Notes: generated by a model not told the origin, from the letters alone. Positions 1-6,989 are shown, counted from the first letter of the stretch. The stretch is 12,522 nt of DNA from Campylobacterales bacterium (GCA_027056215.1 JALULO010000081.1:1-12522), one strand, 5' to 3'. Numbers and translations: made by a program.

Positions 1-969
1 GCAAAATCTGCTGCAAAAATGCCTGGTCAACAATACAACCCTCTGTTTATTTATGGTAGCAGTGGATTAGGCAAAACACATCTTGTTCAAGCTATCGGAA
101 ATTATGCTATTTCACAAAATGAGACAGTGATATACACAACAAGTGAACAATTTTTAAATGATTTTTTATATAACTTAAAAAATCATACAATGGATAGATT
201 TCGACAAAAATATCGTGAATGTGATTTTTTATTAATTGATGATATTCAATTTTTAAGTAAAAAAGAACAAACACAAGAAGAGTTTTTTCATACTTTTAAT
301 GAATTACATAACCTCAAAAAACAAATTGTACTCACATCAGATAAACCTCCTAAAAAAATTGCCGGTTTTGAAGATAGACTTAAAAGCCGATTTGAATGGG
401 GTTTGATGGCAGATGTACAACCACCAGGGCTTGAAACAAAAATTTCTATTATCAAAAAAAAGTGTGAATTAGATAATATTTTTTTAGACGATGAAGTTAT
501 TCACTATATCGCATCACATATGGAAGATAATATTCGAGAAATCGAAAGTGCTATTATATATTTGAATGCTCACGCAAATCTACTTTCAAAAGAGATTACA
601 CTTAATTTTGCAGAAGATGTCATGAAAGATTTAATTAAAGATAAAATTGTTGATATCTCTTTAAATGACATTATTAAAGTTATTGCCCATGAATTAAATA
701 TAAAACCAACCGATATAAAATCAAAAAAGCGTAGTCAACCTATTGTTGAGGCTCGTAGAATTGGCATTTATCTTGCAAAAACGTTAACCCCAGATAACAA
801 AATGAAAGATTTAGCAGAGTTTTTTGGTTTAAAAGATCATACAGCTGTCTCACATGCTATGAAAAAAATTAATCAATTATTGCAAAATGATGAAAATTTT
901 AATGTTAAAGTTGAAGAACTAAAAAACAAAATCACATCAACAAAAAACAAAAAAGGTGAATCATTGTGA
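1..969 (+). CDS. dnaA: Chromosomal replication initiator DnaA (5' end outside window)
   Basis: DnaA is the AAA+ ATPase that binds DnaA boxes at oriC, melts the origin and helps load the helicase. The frame is open from base 1, so the gene begins upstream; 322 codons are present, against about 440 for a full protein, so domain I and the linker are missing from view. Visible parts in order are the P-loop GSSGLGKTH (bases about 55-81), Walker B LLIDDIQF (about 229-252), the sensor region IVLTSDKPPKKI, and the C-terminal DNA-binding domain with the family signature DHTAVSHAMKKI. An internal ATG at base 19 is preceded by in-frame DnaA sequence and is not the real start. The stop codon overlaps a perfect DnaA box on the other strand. 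dnaN follows after 121 bases. Identification is secure. Confidence 0.97.
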   Translation, partial: AKSAAKMPGQQYNPLFIYGSSGLGKTHLVQAIGNYAISQNETVIYTTSEQFLNDFLYNLKNHTMDRFRQKYRECDFLLIDDIQFLSKKEQTQEEFFHTFNELHNLKKQIVLTSDKPPKKIAGFEDRLKSRFEWGLMADVQPPGLETKISIIKKKCELDNIFLDDEVIHYIASHMEDNIREIESAIIYLNAHANLLSKEITLNFAEDVMKDLIKDKIVDISLNDIIKVIAHELNIKPTDIKSKKRSQPIVEARRIGIYLAKTLTPDNKMKDLAEFFGLKDHTAVSHAMKKINQLLQNDENFNVKVEELKNKITSTKNKKGESL

Positions 970-973
970 ATAA
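965..973 (-). promoter_or_regulatory. DnaA box overlapping the dnaA stop codon
   Basis: The + strand reads TGTGAATAA, so the - strand reads TTATTCACA, a full match to the general DnaA box TTATNCACA. It covers the dnaA TGA stop. Its orientation is opposite to the tandem boxes at 1026-1042. Function as an origin box is inferred from its position next to the putative unwinding region. Confidence 0.65.
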
Positions 974-1090
974 CTTAACTTATTTCTTTTTAACTACAAG
1001 TACTATATACCAGTTCGTACAGAGGTTATTCACTAATTCACCAACACCTACTACTAAAACTAAAATAATATATAATAAAAGGAAAAATAC
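970..1090. other. oriC: Putative oriC core (unwinding region) between dnaA and dnaN
   Basis: This gap holds no gene. Reading the + strand it contains a DnaA box TTATTCACT (1026-1034), directly abutted by a one-mismatch box TAATTCACC (1034-1042). A 5-base spacer follows, then triplets CTA CTA CTA AAA CTA AAA (1048-1065), then a purely A/T stretch up to about 1080. DnaA boxes, then DnaA-trios (3'-GAT-5' on the lower strand, read as CTA on the upper), then an AT-rich stretch is the arrangement of the basal unwinding system described at bacterial origins. Placement next to dnaA and dnaN supports an origin. The AT-rich part also carries TATAAT (1071-1076) and runs into the dnaN ribosome binding site. 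The role is inferred. Confidence 0.7.
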
Positions 1091-2158
1091 ATGATTCTCC
1101 ACATCAACAAAAATGTTCTCGAACATATACTCATTAACACTCAAAACTTTTTAGAAAAAAAAGATGCTTCACAAATCACATCACATATTTTATTGGAAGT
1201 AAATCAAGAAAGATTGGATATAAAAGCTACAGACTTTGAAATTGGTCTTTCTATGTTTACACAAAACATGACAACAGAACAAATTGGATCAGCTACTGCT
1301 AATGGAAAAAAACTATTAGATATTGTAAAAATTTTAAAAGATGCTGAACTTACTTTGAAGACAAAAGAGAATTTTTTATATATAGCACAAGAAAAATCAA
1401 AATTTAAATTACCTATGTATAACGCATTAGAATATCCTAAATTTCCAGAATTGGAAAACAAATCAAAATTTCAAATACAACCTTTAGATTTTTTACATGC
1501 AATTAAAAAAATATCTCCTGCTATAGATACTAATAATCCTAAATATGAACTCAACGGTGCACTTATTGATTTAATAGATAATACTATACACTTTGTTGCA
1601 ACAGATACTAGAAGATTAGCTATTGTTACACATTCAAAAGAAATAGATGAAGAGATATCATTAATTATTCCTAAAAAAGCTATTGGTGAAATACAAAAAC
1701 TTTTTTTTGATGAAATGGCAATTTTCTATGATGAAAACACATTGCTTATTCAATCCGAAAACTTTACTTTTTTTACAAAACTTATCAATGGAAAATATCC
1801 TGATTATAAACGTATTATTCCGCATGAATACAAATATGAACTTACGTTAAATCGTGAGAAAATGGTTGATCATATAAAACAAATTTCAACTATTTCAACA
1901 GAATTAAAAATGACATTTACTAATGATGCTATTTTATTTGAAAGTTTAAATGAGGATAACGTTGAAGCAAAAACAGAACTATCTTTTATTTCAAATCTGC
2001 CCGAAGAGCTTGTTTTGGCTGTAAATAGTCGCTATATACTTGACTTTTTGGCACATATAGAGCAAAATGAATTTAAACTTAGCTATAATGACGCGACTTT
2101 ACCTTTCACACTGTCATGTGAAGATTTTATCACTGTAGTGATGCCTATTATGTTATAA
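1091..2158 (+). CDS. dnaN: DNA polymerase III beta subunit (sliding clamp)
   Basis: The beta clamp forms a ring around DNA that tethers DNA polymerase III and other replication and repair enzymes. The 355-residue length is a little under the usual 365-375 and fits three clamp domains. Recognisable stretches include FVATDTRRLAIV in the middle domain, NGKYPDYKRIIP, and the C-terminal VMPIML, which matches the conserved clamp ending (M-P-x-x-L type). The start ATG has a strong ribosome binding site (AAAAGGAAAAA, 1077-1087). The gene lies 121 bases after dnaA across the putative origin and 14 bases before gyrB, the classic order at the origin, so co-transcription with gyrB is likely. Confidence 0.96.
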   Translation: MILHINKNVLEHILINTQNFLEKKDASQITSHILLEVNQERLDIKATDFEIGLSMFTQNMTTEQIGSATANGKKLLDIVKILKDAELTLKTKENFLYIAQEKSKFKLPMYNALEYPKFPELENKSKFQIQPLDFLHAIKKISPAIDTNNPKYELNGALIDLIDNTIHFVATDTRRLAIVTHSKEIDEEISLIIPKKAIGEIQKLFFDEMAIFYDENTLLIQSENFTFFTKLINGKYPDYKRIIPHEYKYELTLNREKMVDHIKQISTISTELKMTFTNDAILFESLNEDNVEAKTELSFISNLPEELVLAVNSRYILDFLAHIEQNEFKLSYNDATLPFTLSCEDFITVVMPIML

Positions 2159-2172
2159 CTAAAGAGGAAACT

Positions 2173-4485
2173 ATGCAAAAAGATTACGGCGCAAGTAATA
2201 TTAAAGTTTTAAAAGGACTTGAAGCAGTTCGAAAGCGACCCGGTATGTATATCGGTGATACCAATGTTGGTGGTTTACATCATATGATCTATGAAGTTGT
2301 TGATAACTCCATAGATGAGGCGATGGCTGGATATTGTGATAAAATATCTATTGAAATAACAACTGAAGGATCAGCCATTATTTCAGATAATGGTCGTGGT
2401 ATTCCTGTTGATATTCATCCCACAGAAAATATATCTGCTGCAACAGTTGTTCTTACTGTTTTACACGCAGGTGGAAAGTTTGACAAAGATACTTATAAAG
2501 TTTCTGGTGGTTTACACGGTGTTGGTGTTTCTGTTGTAAATGCACTTTCTAAAAAATTAATTTTAAAAATCAATAGAAATGGTAAAAAATATTACCAAGA
2601 GTTTGGAAAAGGTATTCCTGTATCACCTTTGGAAGAAGTAGGTACAACCAATCGTACAGGAACTACTGTTGAGTTTTGGCCAGATGATTCAATCTTTGAA
2701 GTAACAGAGTTTAGTTATGAAACGCTTGCGAAAAGATTTAAAGAATTGGCTTATCTCAATCCAGAAATTTCAATTTCTTTTAAAGATAATCGTGTGGGGA
2801 AAGAGGAACTGTATCATTTTGAAGGTGGTACAAGACAATTTGTTGAAGATTTAAATAAAGCAGATGCCGTAACTAAACCTATAAGACTCAAAGAAAGAGT
2901 AGACGATTTAGAAATTGATATCGCTTTACTTTATAATACTTCTTACCATGAAAAACTTTACTCTTTTGTAAATAACATCAAAACACCTGATGGTGGTACA
3001 CATGAAGCTGGATTTCGTGCTGGTTTAACACGTGCTATCGTTAAATATGTGAATAACAATGCAGCACAAAGAGAAAAAGATACCAAAATAACGGGTGATG
3101 ATGTTAAAGAAGGTTTGATTGCAATCGTAAGTGTACGTATTCCTGAACCTCAATTTGAAGGACAAACCAAAGGTAAACTGGGTTCAACTTATGTTAGACC
3201 TATTATTCAACGTCTTGTCAATGAAGCTTTATCTAAATACTTTGAAGAAAATCCAATTGAAGCAAAAGCTATTATGACTAAAGCACTCTCCGCTGCTAGA
3301 GGTCGTGAAGCTGCAAAAAAAGCTAGAGATTTAACCAGACGTAAAGATACTATGAGTGTAGGAACACTTCCTGGTAAATTAGCGGATTGTCAAAGCAAAG
3401 ATGCTTCTATTTCTGAGATTTATCTGGTGGAAGGGGATTCTGCCGGTGGATCTGCAAAACAAGGACGTGACAGAGTTTTTCAAGCGATATTGCCACTTAA
3501 GGGTAAAATACTTAATGTTGAAAAGAGTCGTATAGATAAGATTTTAAAGTCCGATGAAATCACAAATATCATCACTGCTTTGGGCTGTGGTATCGGTGAA
3601 GATTTTAATGAAGAAAAGTTAAGATACCATAAAGTCATTATCATGACCGATGCGGATGTGGATGGAAGCCATATTCAGACCTTACTTTTGACATTTTTAT
3701 TTAGATTTTTAAAACCTGTGATTGAAAATGGATATGTTTATCTTGCACAACCACCCCTTTATCGTTATAAAAAAGGCAAAAAAGAGATTTATCTCAAAGA
3801 TGATAAAGCGATGAATGAGTACTTGATCGAGAATGGTATAGAGTCCATTGAAGCAAAAGAGTTAGGTACTAAAGATATGTTGGAGTTATTTAAAATCGTT
3901 TCAGCCTATAGAAGTACACTCAAAGAGTTGGAAAAACGATTTCATGTGATTGAAGTTGTTCAATATCTTATCGAAAATCCTGATGTTATCGCTTTAAAAG
4001 GTGACGCTTTATATGAAAATTTAAAGGCTTATATCCATTCTTTGGGTTATAATATTTTAAATAAAAAAATCAGCGATGAAGAGGTACATTTGTATATCCA
4101 AAATTTTGACGGATTAGAGGAAATTCGTATCAATGACGATCTTTTTACTAATCCTTTATATACAGAAGCTGTTTATATCAATGAAAAGATGAAAGAGTGG
4201 GATTTTGATAAATCAAATAAAGAGTTACTTGAAATGCTTGATGCTATTGAAAAAAGTGCTAAAAAGGGGGCTTATATACAGCGATACAAAGGTTTGGGTG
4301 AGATGAATCCTGAGCAACTTTGGGAAACGACTATGGATCCTTCAAACAGACGTTTATTGCGTATTATGATAGATGATTCAGAAGCAGCGAGTGATACATT
4401 TGTGTTGTTTATGGGAGATGAAGTAGAACCTAGACGTAACTATATACAAACACATGCAAAAGATGTGAAACATTTGGATGTATAG
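2173..4485 (+). CDS. gyrB: DNA gyrase subunit B
   Basis: GyrB is the ATPase subunit of DNA gyrase, the topoisomerase that introduces negative supercoils together with GyrA. At 770 residues it has the length of the short GyrB class without the large insertion of enterobacteria. The GHKL ATPase motifs are DNSIDEAMAGYC, DNGRGIPV and GGLHGVGVSVVNAL in the first 125 residues. The TOPRIM domain shows EGDSAGGSAKQGRD with its catalytic Glu and DADVDGSHI with its metal-binding aspartates. The C-terminal region has QRYKGLGEMNP and ends RRNYIQTHAKDVKHLDV, like other GyrB proteins. A clear ribosome binding site AAAGAGGAAA lies at 2161-2170. gyrA is not in the window. queF starts three bases after the stop. 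Confidence 0.98.
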   Translation: MQKDYGASNIKVLKGLEAVRKRPGMYIGDTNVGGLHHMIYEVVDNSIDEAMAGYCDKISIEITTEGSAIISDNGRGIPVDIHPTENISAATVVLTVLHAGGKFDKDTYKVSGGLHGVGVSVVNALSKKLILKINRNGKKYYQEFGKGIPVSPLEEVGTTNRTGTTVEFWPDDSIFEVTEFSYETLAKRFKELAYLNPEISISFKDNRVGKEELYHFEGGTRQFVEDLNKADAVTKPIRLKERVDDLEIDIALLYNTSYHEKLYSFVNNIKTPDGGTHEAGFRAGLTRAIVKYVNNNAAQREKDTKITGDDVKEGLIAIVSVRIPEPQFEGQTKGKLGSTYVRPIIQRLVNEALSKYFEENPIEAKAIMTKALSAARGREAAKKARDLTRRKDTMSVGTLPGKLADCQSKDASISEIYLVEGDSAGGSAKQGRDRVFQAILPLKGKILNVEKSRIDKILKSDEITNIITALGCGIGEDFNEEKLRYHKVIIMTDADVDGSHIQTLLLTFLFRFLKPVIENGYVYLAQPPLYRYKKGKKEIYLKDDKAMNEYLIENGIESIEAKELGTKDMLELFKIVSAYRSTLKELEKRFHVIEVVQYLIENPDVIALKGDALYENLKAYIHSLGYNILNKKISDEEVHLYIQNFDGLEEIRINDDLFTNPLYTEAVYINEKMKEWDFDKSNKELLEMLDAIEKSAKKGAYIQRYKGLGEMNPEQLWETTMDPSNRRLLRIMIDDSEAASDTFVLFMGDEVEPRRNYIQTHAKDVKHLDV

Positions 4486-4488
4486 TTC

Positions 4489-4872
4489 ATGAAATACGGT
4501 GAAAAAGAGATTGTTGAGTTTAATATAGACAAAGATTTGGAGATATGGCCAAATAAGCATCAAAAAGAGTATATTATTAAAATCACATTGCCAGAGTTTG
4601 CTTGTCTTTGTCCTCGAAGTGGTTATCCAGATTTTGCAACTATTTATCTTGAATATACGCCAGACAAATGGGTTGTAGAGTTAAAAGCGATTAAGTTATA
4701 TATCAACTCTTTTATGACCAGACATATCAGCCATGAAGATAGTGCAAATGAGATCTATGATGTTTTACAGAAAAAACTTGCACCAAAATGGATAAAAATA
4801 GTGGCTGATTTTAATCCTAGGGGAAATGTCCATACAGTGATAGAGATAGACAGTAATAGCATTTGCAAATGA
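4489..4872 (+). CDS. queF: NADPH-dependent 7-cyano-7-deazaguanine reductase (preQ0 reductase)
   Basis: QueF reduces the nitrile of preQ0 to the aminomethyl of preQ1, a late step before TGT inserts the base into tRNA on the way to queuosine. The 127-residue length matches the short, single-domain YkvM type rather than the long E. coli form. Visible family features are CPRSGYPDFA, whose Cys forms the thioimide with preQ0 and whose Asp is the proton donor; the QueF signature ELKAIKLYINSF that binds NADPH; and RHISHEDSAN with the conserved His and Glu. It starts three bases after gyrB and overlaps the next gene by four bases (ATGA), so it is probably translated from the gyrB transcript. No strong ribosome binding site is seen. 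Confidence 0.95.
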   Translation: MKYGEKEIVEFNIDKDLEIWPNKHQKEYIIKITLPEFACLCPRSGYPDFATIYLEYTPDKWVVELKAIKLYINSFMTRHISHEDSANEIYDVLQKKLAPKWIKIVADFNPRGNVHTVIEIDSNSICK

Positions 4873-6080
4873 TCACACCAAGACTGATAGAACTTCTTTT
4901 CTCTGCCGCTTCAATCCAGCGGTGGAATGATTACCCTCGTATGGTTGATTTGGTGGAACTTGATAAACAAGCTCATAAGTTTATTATTGCCTATATGTTG
5001 GTTAAGATTGAAAATGATGATACTATTCATATACCGTCTCTTATTGAAGCGGGAATTTTTGAATTTTTACGCCGTGTTATTGTGACAGATATGCGTCCAG
5101 ATGTATTTCGAAAAATATTACAGCAAAAAAAAGACGAATTAAATGGATGGGTTATCTCTCAACTTCATGATGATCTTAAACCCATTGAAAATGGTGCTTT
5201 TTTACTTCGTTTTGAAAAATATTTACTTGATGAAACTATGTATGAAAAAGAGCGTTTTATCTTAAAAGCAGCATCTTATCTCTCTACAAGATGGGAGTTT
5301 TCTATCATTTATCAGACTAGTCAGTTTTTAAATGATATAGAAGATGTGAAAAGTGCTGTTGATGATGAAATAGAGGATTATTATGAGTTAATAGGTGTAC
5401 GTAAAATTGCTCTGAATAAAAAACTATCCCGCTTTATTGACCTTAGTGGCAGGCTTCGTTTCCAAAAACGGTGGGCACAAACACCTCGTATACCTGAAAC
5501 ATCCGTATTGGGTCATATGTTGATTGTGGCTATTTTTAGTTATTTTTATTCACGTGAGATTTCAGCATGTGAAAAACGTTTAGAAAACAACTTCTTTTGT
5601 GCTCTTTTTCATGATCTCCCTGAAGCACTAACAAAAGATATTATTACCCCTGTGAAATATTCGGTAAGTGGATTAGACGATATCATCAGTGATTATGAAA
5701 TCGAGAAAATACAAAATGATATTTTACCGTTGATTCCCTCGTCTTTGCAAAATGATTTTTCTTATCTTCTAGGGATTTATGATGGTTCTAAAAAAGATGA
5801 GTTTTTAAATAAAATTTATATTGATAAAATACAAATCATGGATTCTTTGGATGGCTACAATGAAGATTATTATAATCCTATAGATGGGGTAGCACTAAAG
5901 GCTTTTGATCGTTTAGCGGCTTTTATAGAAGCAACTTTATCTATATATCATGGCGTTAAATCCAATGAACTTATCAAAGGAAAATCGCAAATATTACAAA
6001 AGTTAGAGGAAAACAAGTTAGTGAATGGTGTGAATTTTTACGAGTTAGCACAAAAAATAGATAGCTATTTCTATAGATAA
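4869..6080 (+). CDS. HD-domain protein, YfbR-like C-terminal half with a degenerate N-terminal copy
   Basis: The C-terminal half (about residues 195-403) carries an HD phosphohydrolase core: His216, the His248-Asp249 pair in FHDLPEALTKDIITPVK, and a likely fourth ligand Asp325 in KIQIMD. HDxxExLTxDxxTPVK is the pattern of YfbR, a 5'-deoxynucleotidase, so a nucleotide monophosphatase role is plausible but unproven. The N-terminal half (about residues 12-180) resembles the same domain with the metal ligands lost: RWNDYPR at 18-24 parallels RWAQTPR at 201-207, His36 parallels His216, Phe64-Glu65 stands where His-Asp should be, and KAAS (133-136) stands where the last Asp should be. I chose the ATG at 4869 because it overlaps the queF stop as ATGA; a TTG two codons upstream is less likely. 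YfbR itself is about 200 residues, so this is close to twice the length. HD family confidence is high; the substrate is unknown. Confidence 0.8.
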   Translation: MITPRLIELLFSAASIQRWNDYPRMVDLVELDKQAHKFIIAYMLVKIENDDTIHIPSLIEAGIFEFLRRVIVTDMRPDVFRKILQQKKDELNGWVISQLHDDLKPIENGAFLLRFEKYLLDETMYEKERFILKAASYLSTRWEFSIIYQTSQFLNDIEDVKSAVDDEIEDYYELIGVRKIALNKKLSRFIDLSGRLRFQKRWAQTPRIPETSVLGHMLIVAIFSYFYSREISACEKRLENNFFCALFHDLPEALTKDIITPVKYSVSGLDDIISDYEIEKIQNDILPLIPSSLQNDFSYLLGIYDGSKKDEFLNKIYIDKIQIMDSLDGYNEDYYNPIDGVALKAFDRLAAFIEATLSIYHGVKSNELIKGKSQILQKLEENKLVNGVNFYELAQKIDSYFYR

Positions 6081-6082
6081 AA

Positions 6083-6188
6083 GACTCCCCTCAAGGTTCC
6101 TGCGGCACACACTAAAACAAAGTGCGTTGCTGTGTTCCCACCCTGGCGCGTTACTCTGAAAAAGCGTTGCACAGGTCTTAAGGAGAGC
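6083..6188 (-). ncRNA. ffs: Signal recognition particle RNA (4.5S type)
   Basis: SRP RNA pairs with the Ffh protein to target nascent membrane proteins. On the - strand, 6147 to 6128 reads GCC-AGG-GTG-GGAA-CAC-AGCA. This is the SRP domain IV hairpin: a GGAA tetraloop (6138-6135) on a short stem, with the asymmetric loop strands CAGG and AGCA that bind the Ffh M domain. The transcript ends pair as eleven consecutive base pairs, 6187-6177 with 6095-6085, two of them G-U. These two would be A-C mismatches if the + strand were transcribed, so the strand call is firm. TGTGCAACGCT and GTGTGCCG also resemble the E. coli 4.5S flanks. The closing stem is followed on the - strand by CTTTT (6084-6080), a likely terminator. 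The RNA lies tail to tail with the HD gene and is transcribed towards the putative origin. End points are accurate to a few bases. Confidence 0.9.
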
Positions 6189-6231
6189 ACTCAAAAAGCC
6201 GATGCTTTCTCAATGCTGAGGGATGATTTTA
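6189..6231 (-). promoter_or_regulatory. Probable promoter and short leader of the SRP RNA
   Basis: On the - strand, TAAAAT (6231-6226) is a good -10 box and would start transcription near 6219, about 30 bases before the mature 5' end predicted from the closing stem. No convincing -35 is seen, which is common in this group. The leader has a weak hairpin: AAAGC (6195-6199, + strand) against GCTTT (6204-6208), flanked by AGCA (6187-6190 region) and TGCT (6213-6217 region). A 5' extension removed by processing is plausible but inferred. Confidence 0.4.
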
Positions 6232-6255
6232 CATCAAATAGGCTTAAGCTTATCT

Positions 6256-6263
6256 AAAAGGAT
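6256..6263 (+). promoter_or_regulatory. Ribosome binding site supporting a TTG start
   Basis: AAAAGGAT lies six bases before the TTG at 6270. No ATG occurs in frame until late in the gene, so this site decides the start of the TerB-like protein. Confidence 0.7.
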
Positions 6264-6269
6264 AATAAT

Positions 6270-6719
6270 TTGAAGTTATTGGAAAAATCAAAGATATGGT
6301 TTTTGACTTTTTTTAGAGACATTTTTGTTTATCACAATAGTTCTTTAGAATTTCGTGCTAAATTGATTGCTGCAATAATCGGTGCAAATAAAGAAGTTGA
6401 TAAGTGTGAAGAAAAAATTTTACGTCAAATTGCACATGAAATTTATCCAGAAGATAAGGCAAGAGTAGAGATACTTATTCAGACGACCAAAGAGTATGTA
6501 AATAAAATTGTCCAAAATAATGGGCTAGATCTTAATGAACTTATTTTGGCTATTGATTATGAATTAAGAGAAGTAAAACGTTTTTGTGATAAAGTTGATC
6601 TCCAAATGTTGGAGCGTTTTATGGTTTGTACACAAAAAGATAAGGAAACATATCTGATTCAACAAAGGATATTAGAGTTTTTGTCAAATGAATTGTTAGA
6701 TTTCAAGAAAATTTGCTAA
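6270..6719 (+). CDS. Small helical protein, TerB/DjlA-like
   Basis: The 149-residue product is mostly helical and charged. Its core, FRAKLIAAIIGANKEVDK (about residues 28-45) followed by CEEKILRQIAHEIY, resembles the TerB/DjlA N-terminal fold, in which a helix with small residues is followed by an acidic turn and an E-x-x-x-L helix. TerB-like domains are often found in stress or membrane-associated proteins, but no specific function can be assigned here. The N-terminus has an aromatic stretch (IWFLTFFRDIFVY) that could contact the membrane. It is not long enough for a clear transmembrane segment. The start is TTG with a good ribosome binding site. The stop codon TAA is shared with the -10 box of the following tRNA promoter. 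Family assignment is from pattern only. Confidence 0.65.
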   Translation: MKLLEKSKIWFLTFFRDIFVYHNSSLEFRAKLIAAIIGANKEVDKCEEKILRQIAHEIYPEDKARVEILIQTTKEYVNKIVQNNGLDLNELILAIDYELREVKRFCDKVDLQMLERFMVCTQKDKETYLIQQRILEFLSNELLDFKKIC

Positions 6720-6722
6720 AAT
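6694..6722 (+). promoter_or_regulatory. tRNA-Ser promoter inside the end of the upstream gene
   Basis: TTGTTA (6694-6699) and TAAAAT (6717-6722) are separated by exactly 17 bases, and the -10 is extended by an upstream TG (6714-6715). The predicted start, near 6729, is about 11 bases before the tRNA. The -10 overlaps the stop codon of the TerB-like gene. Confidence 0.7.
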
Positions 6723-6739
6723 ACTTATTCTTCAATTAT

Positions 6740-6827
6740 AGAGAGGTGGCCGAGTGGTTGAAGGCGCTCGCCTGGAACGCGGGTATAGGGCAACCTATCG
6801 AGGGTTCGAATCCCTTCCTCTCTGCCA
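6740..6827 (+). tRNA. tRNA-Ser (anticodon GGA)
   Basis: The cloverleaf is complete. The acceptor stem AGAGAGG (6740-6746) pairs with CCTCTCT (6817-6823), discriminator G at 6824 follows, and CCA is encoded (6825-6827). The D arm region is GCCGAGTGGTTGAAGGC. The anticodon stem CTCGC (6767-6771) pairs with GCGGG (6779-6783), around the loop CTGGAAC with anticodon GGA (6774-6776), which reads UCC and UCU codons. A long variable arm (GTATAGGGCAACCTAT region) marks a class II tRNA. The T arm is GAGGG-TTCGAAT-CCCTT with one mismatch. The apparent reading frame across it is an artefact of the tRNA. Confidence 0.97.
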
Positions 6828-6864
6828 TAATCAAACTGACTTAATTTTTAATAATCTTGTTTAC

Positions 6865-6952
6865 CTGAAAGGATTTGAACCTGATAGAGGTGTTCGGTGT
6901 AGCGAAGCGAAACCCCACAACGAAGTGAGGACAATCCCTTCATCTATGCCAT
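6865..6952 (+). repeat. tRNA-Ser-derived relic or small repeat element
   Basis: Bases 6933-6952 repeat the tRNA-Ser 3' end (6809-6828) with 18 of 20 identical, including the T stem half, the acceptor half, discriminator G and CCA. ATAGAGG at 6884-6890 can pair with CATCTAT at 6941-6947 at six of seven positions, imitating an acceptor stem. The middle is not tRNA: it has TTCG..CGAA and CAC..GTG short palindromes (6892-6927). On the - strand, 6882-6865 also resembles a T arm (GGTTCAAATCC). It could be a decayed tRNA copy, a REP-like repeat that uses a tRNA end, or an attachment-site-like duplication. The 200-base stretch from the tRNA to the polymerase holds no supported gene. Confidence 0.55.
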
Positions 6953-6974
6953 TATATTTCATTTTGAAATATAA
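6952..6974. repeat. Perfect AT-rich inverted repeat
   Basis: TTATATTTCA and TGAAATATAA form a perfect 10-base inverted repeat around the 3-base centre TTT. It lies between the tRNA-like repeat and the polymerase start. It could be a weak terminator for the tRNA transcript (no immediate T run follows) or a protein binding site. Only the palindrome itself is seen. Confidence 0.6.
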
Positions 6975-6989
6975 ATTATCACTATTTTT

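Noticed and set aside
6083..6188. The structured RNA read on the + strand
   Set aside because: Two of the eleven closing pairs would become A-C mismatches and the GGAA loop would read TTCC; the - strand fits SRP RNA fully.
6809..6952. Integrated element with attL and attR at the tRNA-Ser
   Set aside because: Only about 100 bases separate the repeats, and no integrase or cargo is present, so at most it is a scar; it is kept as a repeat observation.
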